Origin: Prevotellaceae bacterium UBA3646
GTDB taxonomy: Bacteria > Bacteroidota > Bacteroidia > Bacteroidales > Bacteroidaceae
Length of the DNA: 6,558 nt
Assembly: GCA_002373535.1 (NCBI GenBank)
Contig: DFKL01000046.1
Span: forward strand, 1 to 6,558
Direction: 5' to 3'
Shown in pieces: positions 1 to 6,050 of the stretch. A program made the translations under genes and the position numbers. The notes under the pieces were generated by a model. It did not search any database and had not been told where the DNA came from. It saw nothing but the letters and a program-made list of their open reading frames with translations. The first letter of the stretch is position 1. Every line of letters begins with the position of its first letter.

Positions 1-234
1 ATGTCTGAAATTGAAGCAAAAGTAAAAGAGATTATTGTGGACAAGTTGGGTGTTGACGAGGCTGACGTAGTGCCTGAAGCAAGCTTCACCAACGACTTGG
101 GTGCCGATTCTCTGGACACAGTGGAGTTGATCATGGAGTTCGAGAAGACTTTCGGTATCACCATTCCCGATGACAAGGCTGAGAAGATTTCTACGGTAGC
201 TGACGCTATTGCCTATATCGAGGAGAACAATTAA
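1..234 (+). CDS. acpP: Acyl carrier protein AcpP
   Basis: This is the cytosolic carrier that holds growing fatty acyl chains as thioesters on a phosphopantetheine arm and presents them to the fatty acid synthesis enzymes. The 77-residue product has the usual family length. The attachment motif GADSLDTVEL is intact, with the modified serine at residue 37, and the protein is strongly acidic with the expected four-helix pattern (for example LIMEFEKTFG, then IPDDKAEKI in the third-helix region). The ATG lies on the first base of the window, so the promoter and any upstream extension cannot be seen, but MSEI is a normal N-terminus for Bacteroidales AcpP. fabF follows 102 bases downstream, the arrangement seen in many bacteria. 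No ATA isoleucine codons are used, unlike the genes in the middle of the window, which fits a highly expressed gene. Identification is secure. Confidence 0.97.
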   Translation: MSEIEAKVKEIIVDKLGVDEADVVPEASFTNDLGADSLDTVELIMEFEKTFGITIPDDKAEKISTVADAIAYIEENN

Positions 235-258
235 GCAGGCTTTAAGAACTGGTTACAT

Positions 259-322
259 AGTGGTTTGGCGGTTTGTGTCGGTGGTTTGTACCACTTGCCA
301 CTGAACCATCAAGCCACTTTTT
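259..322 (+). terminator. Hairpin plus T-run between acpP and fabF, possible partial terminator or attenuator
   Basis: AGTGGTTTG at 259-267 can pair with CAAGCCACT at 310-318: nine pairs, one of them a G-U wobble. T318 starts a run of five T's (318-322). Inside the large loop is a second hairpin, GTGGT (281-285) with ACCAC (290-294), closing a four-base loop. Other pairings compete, such as AGTGG (259-263) with CCACT (298-302). The stem and T-run resemble an intrinsic terminator, but the 42-base enclosed region makes it weaker than a compact one. Inference: it could end a share of transcripts after acpP, giving much more AcpP than FabF. It could instead be an mRNA stability or leader element. 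No folding energy was calculated. Confidence 0.4.
260..288 (+). repeat. Three copies of an 8-base GYGGTTTG motif
   Basis: GTGGTTTG occurs at 260-267, GCGGTTTG at 268-275 immediately after it, and GTGGTTTG again at 281-288. The outer copies are identical and the middle one differs at one base. The first and third copies each have a complementary partner downstream (CAAGCCAC at 310-317 and ACCAC at 290-294), so the repeat gives the acpP-fabF gap several alternative base-pairing arrangements. It may be a protein or RNA binding site or simply a low-complexity expansion. Nothing in the sequence decides between these. Confidence 0.5.
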
Positions 323-336
323 ATATATAGATGTAT

Positions 337-1602
337 ATGGAACTGAAAAGAGTTGTCGTAACTGGCATCGGGGCTGTGACTCCACTGGGCAACACTGCCG
401 ACGAGACGTGGCGGAACATGCTGGACGGTGTCAGCGGTGCCGGACCTATCACACACTTTGACGCAAGCAGGTTCAAGACTCAGTTTGCCTGTGAGGTGAA
501 GGATTTCGATGCCACACAGTATGTTGACCGCAAGGAGGCTCGCAAGCTGGACCCGTATTGCCAGTTTGCCATTGCTGCGGCCCAGATGGCCGTAGAGGAT
601 TGCGGCATGGACCTGGAGAAAGTGGACAAGAACCGCGTGGGAGTCGTGTTTGGCGTGGGCATCGGCGGCATGAAGACATACGAGGAGGAGGTGAGCAACT
701 ATGCCTTGACGCACGAGGCGGCAGGACCGCGATTCAATCCTTTCTTCGTCCCCAAGATGATTGCCGACATCTGTGCCGGACACATCAGCATAAGGTATGG
801 TTTCCACGGCCCTAACTTCATCACGTCAAGTGCATGTGCAAGCAGCACGAATGCGCTGGCCGAGGCTTTCAACCTGATAAGGCTGGGCAAGGCGGACATG
901 ATAGTGAGCGGTGGTGCCGAGGCTGCCATTACGTGTGCCGGTGTGGGTGGCTTCACTGCCATGCATGCCCTGAGCACGCGCAACGACGAGCCGCAGAAGG
1001 CAAGCCGCCCGTTCAGCGCAAGCCGCGACGGATTCGTAATGGCCGAGGGAGGCGTGTGCCTGATACTGGAGGAACTGGAGCATGCCAAGGCTCGCGGTGC
1101 CCGCATATATGCCGAGATGGCCGGTGCGGGCATGAGTGCCGACGCTCACCATATAACGGCTTCGCACCCGGAGGGCCTGGGTGCCGTACTGGTAATGCAG
1201 AATGCTTTGGACGATGCCGGCATGACGCCTGGGGATATCGACTATATCAACGTCCACGGCACCAGCACGCACGTAGGTGACATCAGCGAGGTTAAGGCTA
1301 TAAAGGTCGTCTTTGGCGAGGATGCATACAGGCTGAACATAAGCAGCACGAAGTCCATGACGGGTCATCTGCTGGGTGCCGCCGGTGCCATCGAGGCCAT
1401 GGCAAGCGTAAAGGCCGTGGCGGAGGATATCGTTCCACCTACCATAAATCATGAGGAGGGAGACGACGATCCGGAGATTGACTACAAGCTGAACTTTACC
1501 TTCAACAAGGCCGAGAAGCGTGTGGTTCGTGCTGCATTGAGCAACACGTTCGGATTCGGCGGCCACAATGCCTGCGTAATATTCAAGAAGTTTGCAGGAT
1601 AG
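337..1602 (+). CDS. fabF: Beta-ketoacyl-ACP synthase II FabF
   Basis: FabF condenses malonyl-ACP with an acyl-ACP to lengthen the fatty acid by two carbons, releasing CO2, in the cytosol. From the chosen start the protein has 421 residues, close to the E. coli enzyme. The Cys-His-His triad with its lysine is visible: Cys167 in SSACASS, His307 in NVHGTST, Lys339 in SSTKSMTGH and His344 in TGHLLGAAG. The glycine-rich end is NTFGFGGHNA. An in-frame ATG lies six bases upstream at 331. The ATG at 337 was preferred because MELKRVVVTG aligns end to end with MSKRRVVVTG of E. coli FabF, and neither start has a Shine-Dalgarno sequence, as is usual in Bacteroidota. One oddity is HGTSTHVGD, where the family usually has a proline or alanine in place of the second histidine. 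The gene lies in an apparent operon with acpP before it and rnc 42 bases after it. FabB is unlikely given its length and close match to FabF. Confidence 0.96.
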   Translation: MELKRVVVTGIGAVTPLGNTADETWRNMLDGVSGAGPITHFDASRFKTQFACEVKDFDATQYVDRKEARKLDPYCQFAIAAAQMAVEDCGMDLEKVDKNRVGVVFGVGIGGMKTYEEEVSNYALTHEAAGPRFNPFFVPKMIADICAGHISIRYGFHGPNFITSSACASSTNALAEAFNLIRLGKADMIVSGGAEAAITCAGVGGFTAMHALSTRNDEPQKASRPFSASRDGFVMAEGGVCLILEELEHAKARGARIYAEMAGAGMSADAHHITASHPEGLGAVLVMQNALDDAGMTPGDIDYINVHGTSTHVGDISEVKAIKVVFGEDAYRLNISSTKSMTGHLLGAAGAIEAMASVKAVAEDIVPPTINHEEGDDDPEIDYKLNFTFNKAEKRVVRAALSNTFGFGGHNACVIFKKFAG

Positions 1603-1644
1603 TGACTAAGGTTTTGCGCTGAGGTGAACGTAGCTTTAGGAAAT

Positions 1645-2454
1645 ATGATAGACGCGGTGAAGTTGCCTTTCCGCAGGGACAGGCAACTTTATCGCTCTTT
1701 TTTCGATATACTGGGCTTCTACCCACGTAACCTGAGACTGTACCGCCAGGCCCTGATGCACAAGAGCGTGCAGGAAGCGGACGGCAAGAGGTGCCGTGAG
1801 AACAACGAGCGTCTGGAATATCTGGGGGATGCCGTCCTGGATGCCGTGGTAGGAGACATAGTCTTCCGTAGGTTCGGTAGACGCCGCGAGGGGTTCCTGA
1901 CAAATGCACGAAGCAAGGTGGTGCAGCGCTCTACACTGGGCAGGCTGGCTGAGGACATGGGGCTGACGGACCTGATACGTAGCGACCTGACATCGAGGAA
2001 CCATAACAGCTACATGGGCGGCAATGCCTTTGAGGCTGTCGTGGGGGCTGTATATCTGGACAGGGGATACGAGGCCTGCATGTGGTTCATGAAGAACCGC
2101 GTGATAGGAAAGTATATCGACCTGGACAAAATGGCTGCCCAGGAGGAGAATTTCAAGAGCCGGCTGCTGGAATGGTGCCAGAAGTCGCGGGTAGGGGTTG
2201 AATTCGTCCTGAAGAAGGTCGGTGCAGAGGGCAGGTCGCGCTCTCCGTACTTCGTGTCATGTGCCGTGGTGGCAGGCGTGGAGTGTGGCGAGGGCCGCGG
2301 ATACAGCAAGAAGGAGAGCCAGCAGAAGGCTTCTGCCCTGGCTCTGAAAAACATCAGGAAGGATGCTGCCCTGAGGCAGCGTATAATGGATACGGTAAAG
2401 GAAAATGAAGATAACTCCACTGATAAGGCCGATATTCCTGTCAAGGCTGGGTAG
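1645..2454 (+). CDS. rnc: Ribonuclease III
   Basis: RNase III is a homodimeric, metal-dependent endonuclease that cuts double-stranded RNA, including rRNA precursors. From the ATG the protein has 269 residues. The catalytic domain (about 15-150) carries the signature NNERLEYLGDAVLDAVV with Glu55, Glu58 and Asp62. The second metal-site segment reads GNAFEAVVGAVYLD, with Glu130 present but Asn127 where E. coli has Asp114. A double-stranded RNA-binding domain follows (about 169-237), ending in GYSKKESQQKASALAL. Its middle loop lacks the usual GPxH histidine. The last 30 or so residues are charged and probably disordered. A GTG at 1624 would add seven residues, but that stretch contains a TTA codon, which is very rare in this region, and MIDAVKLPFRRDR looks like the normal Bacteroidales N-terminus, so the ATG is preferred. 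The 3' end overlaps the next gene by 50 bases. The family assignment is secure and the start is fairly secure. Confidence 0.94.
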   Translation: MIDAVKLPFRRDRQLYRSFFDILGFYPRNLRLYRQALMHKSVQEADGKRCRENNERLEYLGDAVLDAVVGDIVFRRFGRRREGFLTNARSKVVQRSTLGRLAEDMGLTDLIRSDLTSRNHNSYMGGNAFEAVVGAVYLDRGYEACMWFMKNRVIGKYIDLDKMAAQEENFKSRLLEWCQKSRVGVEFVLKKVGAEGRSRSPYFVSCAVVAGVECGEGRGYSKKESQQKASALALKNIRKDAALRQRIMDTVKENEDNSTDKADIPVKAG

Positions 2455-3907
2455 GCTGGACAGATACCGGACGCAGGCGGAAAGGCTGCAGATGCAGGTG
2501 CTGTGCAGGCTGACGTCCAAGGCCAGGGACACGGAATGGGGTCGCACACACGGATTCGCCGACGGCATGGGATATGAGGCCTTTGCTGCTTCGTCGGCCG
2601 TCAATACGTATGAGGACCTAAAAGGGTATATTGACCGTATGCGCCAGGGCGAGAGGGATGTACTCTGGCCTGGAACGGTGAGATGGTATGCCAAAAGCAG
2701 CGGCACGACTAACGACAAGAGCAAGTTCATCCCCGTGAGCAAGGACGGACTGAAGGATACGCACTATGCCGGCGGCAGAGATGCCGTAGTGTGGTACCTG
2801 CGCAACAATCCTGACAGCAGGCTGTTTGACGGCAAGGCTCTGATACTGGGAGGGAGCCATGCTCCCAACTATAACCTGAGAAAATCGCTGGTGGGCGATC
2901 TGAGTGCCATACTGATAGAGAACTGCAATCCGCTGGTAAACCTGGTGCGTGTTCCCGACAAGGAGGTCGCATTGCTGTCGGACTTCGAGGAGAAGAGGGA
3001 GCGCATTGCGCGTATGACGGTAAACGAGAACGTCACGAACCTGAGCGGGGTCCCGTCGTGGATGCTGGCCGTACTGAACCGCATACTGGAGATTACGGGG
3101 AAGGAGGACATGACAGGGATATGGCCTGACATGGAGGTTTTCTTCCACGGCGGCGTGGCTTTCACGCCGTACCGCAGGCAATACGAGCGTCTGTTCCCTT
3201 CGGACAGGATGCACTACATGGAGACGTATAATGCCAGCGAGGGGTTCTTCGGCCTGCAGGACGAGCCTGGCGACAGCGCCATGAGCCTGATGCTGGACTA
3301 TGGGGTGTTCTATGAGTTTATTCCAATGGACGAGCTGGAGAGCGAGAATCCCCGGGTGGTGCCATTGTGGGGCGTGGAGACGGGAAGGAACTATGCAATG
3401 GTGATATCTACCAGCAGCGGCCTGTGGCGGTATATGATTGGCGATACGGTACGGTTTACGTCGGTGAATCCGTACAAGTTCGTCATTACAGGGCGTACCA
3501 AGTTCTTTATCAATGCGTTTGGCGAGGAGCTGATCGTGGACAATGCCGAAAAGGGTCTGGCAGAGGCTTGCAGGGTAACAGGCGCCGAGGTCCTGGAGTA
3601 TACTGCGGCGCCTGTGTTCATGGACGAAAGCGGCAAATGCCGACACCAGTGGCTGGTGGAGTTTTCGAGGAAGCCGGACAGCCTGGAGCACTTTGCCGAT
3701 GTCCTGGACAGGACGCTGCAGGAGGTTAACTCGGACTACGAGGCTAAGCGTCACAAGGATATTACGCTGCAGAGACTGGAGCTGAGGGTGGCCAGGAAGG
3801 GCCTGTTCCACGAATGGCTGGCAAGCAAGGGCAAGCTGGGGGGGCAGCACAAGGTTCCGCGCCTGTCCAACAACAGGAAGTACATAGACGAGATGCTGGC
3901 TATGTAG
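2405..3907 (+). CDS. GH3-family acyl-adenylating enzyme (GH3 auxin-responsive promoter family)
   Basis: The GH3 family belongs to the ANL superfamily of adenylating enzymes. Characterised plant members activate a carboxylic acid with ATP and join it to an amino acid. Bacteroidota members are common but, as far as I know, have no assigned substrate. The 500-residue protein has the three nucleotide-binding motifs in order: KSSGTTNDKSKF at 97-108 (phosphate loop), YNASEG at 275-280, and WRYMIGD at 341-347. The C-terminal part starts near FINAFGEELI (369-378) and ends with the lysine- and glycine-rich GKLGGQHKVPRL (476-487). No signal peptide or membrane segment is visible, so it is probably cytosolic. 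The ATG at 2405 lies inside rnc. It was kept because residues 10-50 (LDRYRTQ to DTEWGRTHGF) match the usual N-terminus of the family, and the next ATG (2492) would remove part of it. Overlap with rnc and close spacing to the lipoprotein suggest one operon with translational coupling. Family assignment is confident; substrate and pathway are unknown. Confidence 0.9.
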   Translation: MKITPLIRPIFLSRLGRLDRYRTQAERLQMQVLCRLTSKARDTEWGRTHGFADGMGYEAFAASSAVNTYEDLKGYIDRMRQGERDVLWPGTVRWYAKSSGTTNDKSKFIPVSKDGLKDTHYAGGRDAVVWYLRNNPDSRLFDGKALILGGSHAPNYNLRKSLVGDLSAILIENCNPLVNLVRVPDKEVALLSDFEEKRERIARMTVNENVTNLSGVPSWMLAVLNRILEITGKEDMTGIWPDMEVFFHGGVAFTPYRRQYERLFPSDRMHYMETYNASEGFFGLQDEPGDSAMSLMLDYGVFYEFIPMDELESENPRVVPLWGVETGRNYAMVISTSSGLWRYMIGDTVRFTSVNPYKFVITGRTKFFINAFGEELIVDNAEKGLAEACRVTGAEVLEYTAAPVFMDESGKCRHQWLVEFSRKPDSLEHFADVLDRTLQEVNSDYEAKRHKDITLQRLELRVARKGLFHEWLASKGKLGGQHKVPRLSNNRKYIDEMLAM

Positions 3908-3913
3908 GTGTGT

Positions 3914-5881
3914 ATGAGGAAATATACGATATATCTCATTATTGCCCTGGCCACGACTGTCCTGGCCGTGACCGCGTGTGCAAGCATAGGTGAACCGGAC
4001 GGCGGCAGGTATGACGAGGAGCCGCCGTATGTGGTAAGGAGCACTCCGGCCAACGGTACTGTCAATTTCAACAGGAAGAAGGTAAACATCCTGTTTAATG
4101 AGTTCGTAAAGCTGACGGGGGCCAACGAGAAGGTCATAATATCGCCTCCTCAGCTGGAAGCGGCCAACGTGCGTGCAGAAGGCAAGAGCGTGAAGGTCAC
4201 GTTGTATGACTCCCTGCAGCCAAACACCACGTATACCATAGATTTCGGCGATGCCATAGAGGACAACAACGAGGGGAACCCTATGGGGTTCTACACGTTC
4301 AGCTTCGGCACGGGAGACGTTATTGACACGATGCAGGTGGGGGGCACGGTAATCCAGGCTGACAACATGGAGCCGGTGAAGAGCATACTGGTGGGCCTGT
4401 ACCGTATGGACAGTTCCTTTACGGACGATACGTTCCGCAAGGCTCCGCTGCTGCGTATCTCGCGTACGAACGGCAACGGACAGTTCAGCATAAAGGGTGT
4501 AGCTCCTGGCAGGTACCGTGCCTTTGCACTGAAGGATGCCGACGGCGACTTCCGATTCAGCCAGAAGTCTGAGATGATTGCCTTTGACACTGCCGTGGTG
4601 ATTCCATGGCAGAAGTCGGACCTGCGCTTTGATACTTGCTGGCACGACAGCATACACTATGACAGCATACGTGTGGTCCCGTACATTCACTACTTCCCTG
4701 ACAACCTTGTCCTGCGTGCATTCATGGAGGGCGGGCAGGACAGGCACCTGCTGAAACACGAGCATCCGGTGTCTGACTGGTTCCGCCTGTATTTTACCGC
4801 GCCGAGTAACGAGCTTCCGTACATAAAAGGCCTGAACTTTGATGAAAGATGTCTTGTGACAGAGGCTTCGGAGCATAGGGACACCATTACATACTGGATA
4901 ACGGATACTGCACTGACGCACAGGACAGACACGCTGGAAATGACAGTAAGGTTCCTGGCCACCGACACGCTGGGCAACCTGGCATACAAGACAGACACGC
5001 TGACAATGGTGTCGCGCAAGACTTGGGCCCAGGCAAAGGAAGAGCGTGAAAAGAGCATTGCGAAGTGGAACAAGGAACGGGCCAAGAGGGAGCGCAAGAG
5101 CAAGGTTCCGCTACCTGCCGAGCGCAATCCTTTCGAGACTGATTTCCTGGACGTAAGGCTCAAGCCTACCGGCATGCTTGACCCCAACAGGAACGTATTT
5201 GTAGAAACCACTCAGCCGATACTGAACGTGGACTCTGCCAAGGTGCATCTGTATACGGTAAGGGACTCGGACCTGACACCGGAGCCTTTCCTGTTCCTGC
5301 CGACCAGGAACAACTCCCGTTCGTACACCATGTATGCGGAATGGAAGCCGGGGGAGAAATACTGCATAATACTGGACTCCATGGCCATAAGGGGTGTGAT
5401 GGGAACGGAAACGAAGCATGTGAAGAACACTTTCTCCGTACAGGACCTGGATCAGTACGGTGCGCTGTTCGTAAAGGTAATCAGTCCTGATACTGGCGCG
5501 GTAGTACAGCTTCTCGGCAAGGATGACAAGGTCGTGTGCCAGCAGCGTGTGGCCAGGGACGGTACTGCCGACTTCTACTACATGAGGCCTGACACATACT
5601 ACATGAGGTGCTACATAGACGCCAACGGCAACAACGTATGGGACACGGGCGACTATGCACAGGGACGACAGCCTGAGATGGTGTACTATTTCCCGAAACC
5701 GCTGGTCGTGCGGGCCAAATGGGACATAGAGCAGGCCTGGGAGCTGAACGGCATAGGGGCGCTGAGCCAGAAGCCTTCCGAACTGATAAGGCAGAAGGCC
5801 GACCAGCAGAAGAAGCCGCGCGACCTGAACAAGGAAAGGGACCGCGAAATGCAGAGGCGCAGGAACCGTGGAGAGGAATAG
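3914..5881 (+). CDS. Large lipoprotein with N-terminal SbsA-type Ig-like domain
   Basis: This is a predicted cell-envelope lipoprotein of unknown function. From the ATG it has 655 residues. The signal peptide is a short basic start, a hydrophobic stretch and the lipobox VTAC, with lipidated Cys22. CASIGEPDGG followed by PP is typical of a widespread Bacteroidota family. An SbsA-like (Big_5) domain spans about 36-133, from YVVRSTPANG to FYTFSFGTGD. A transthyretin or carboxypeptidase-regulatory-like beta domain follows (about 135-225). Next come a long beta-rich middle, a highly charged probable helix (about 370-397), a C-terminal beta domain (about 512-600) and a basic, probably disordered tail (about 626-655). 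Two D-x-D/N-G loops (208-212 and 569-573) suggest a duplicated fold. No strong acidic surface-export signal follows the cysteine, so periplasmic facing is as likely as surface exposure. A GTG at 3908 could add two residues, but the ATG gives a cleaner signal peptide. The GH3 stop lies six bases upstream, so co-expression is likely. Confidence 0.88.
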   Translation: MRKYTIYLIIALATTVLAVTACASIGEPDGGRYDEEPPYVVRSTPANGTVNFNRKKVNILFNEFVKLTGANEKVIISPPQLEAANVRAEGKSVKVTLYDSLQPNTTYTIDFGDAIEDNNEGNPMGFYTFSFGTGDVIDTMQVGGTVIQADNMEPVKSILVGLYRMDSSFTDDTFRKAPLLRISRTNGNGQFSIKGVAPGRYRAFALKDADGDFRFSQKSEMIAFDTAVVIPWQKSDLRFDTCWHDSIHYDSIRVVPYIHYFPDNLVLRAFMEGGQDRHLLKHEHPVSDWFRLYFTAPSNELPYIKGLNFDERCLVTEASEHRDTITYWITDTALTHRTDTLEMTVRFLATDTLGNLAYKTDTLTMVSRKTWAQAKEEREKSIAKWNKERAKRERKSKVPLPAERNPFETDFLDVRLKPTGMLDPNRNVFVETTQPILNVDSAKVHLYTVRDSDLTPEPFLFLPTRNNSRSYTMYAEWKPGEKYCIILDSMAIRGVMGTETKHVKNTFSVQDLDQYGALFVKVISPDTGAVVQLLGKDDKVVCQQRVARDGTADFYYMRPDTYYMRCYIDANGNNVWDTGDYAQGRQPEMVYYFPKPLVVRAKWDIEQAWELNGIGALSQKPSELIRQKADQQKKPRDLNKERDREMQRRRNRGEE

Positions 5882-5891
5882 ACGTGGCATG

Positions 5892-5915
5892 GCAGTGCGG
5901 CCAAGCGGTCACTGC
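5892..5915 (+). other. Six-base inverted repeat after the lipoprotein gene
   Basis: GCAGTG at 5892-5897 can pair with CACTGC at 5910-5915 around a 12-base loop, and one G-U pair could extend it outward. It lies 10 bases after the lipoprotein stop codon, where an operon-ending terminator would be expected. No run of T's follows, so it is not a standard intrinsic terminator. It may be a 3'-end stabilising hairpin or chance. The rest of the 169-base gap (5882-6050) holds no supported gene; its right half is AT-rich and carries the pckA promoter element. Confidence 0.25.
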
Positions 5916-5993
5916 TGCTATGTGGTGTTTGCAAAACGGGGGATATCATGGAAAAAGTGGTGGCCACAGGGTGGTTCTTTCATAACAAATAAT

Positions 5994-6001
5994 TATATTT
6001 G
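5994..6001 (+). promoter_or_regulatory. Probable -7 element of the pckA promoter
   Basis: TATATTTG matches the Bacteroidota primary sigma factor -7 consensus TAnnTTTG exactly and lies in an AT-rich stretch 49 bases before the pckA ATG. This predicts a transcript starting near 6006-6010 with a leader of about 40-45 bases. No convincing TTTG-type -33 element is seen at the expected spacing (around 5970-5977 reads GGTGGTTC), so the upstream half is weak or activator-dependent. Catabolite or gluconeogenic control is plausible for pckA, but no operator was recognised. Confidence 0.55.
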
Positions 6002-6050
6002 CGTACGGTAAAACGGAACTGGTATTTTTATCAACTTAAAATAATATTAA

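Noticed and set aside
826..1566. A 246-codon reverse-strand open frame inside fabF
   Set aside because: It is the complement of a conserved, fully recognisable FabF coding sequence, ends at a sense TCA codon, and has no independent support.
2618..4921. A 767-codon open frame on the reverse strand opposite the GH3 and lipoprotein genes
   Set aside because: It is exactly in phase with the sense codons, is explained by avoidance of TTA, CTA and TCA, spans two clear genes, and its His-, Arg- and Val-rich translation shows no recognisable domain.
5964..5980. A small hairpin CCAC-AGG-GTGG followed by TTCTTT as a terminator for the operon
   Set aside because: The stem has only four pairs with a three-base loop and the T-run is interrupted, so it is too weak to call.
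5948..5992. A 14-codon open frame (MEKVVATGWFFHNK) before pckA with a G-rich stretch upstream
   Set aside because: It is too short to support, runs up against the pckA promoter element, and a purine-rich ribosome site is not the norm in this phylum. It is also the in-frame continuation after the lipoprotein stop and so may be open by chance.
5882..5992. Stop-codon readthrough extension of the lipoprotein by 36 codons
   Set aside because: An open stretch of this length is expected by chance fairly often, it contains CTA and TCA codons avoided in the genes here, and the charged tail before the stop is a natural end.
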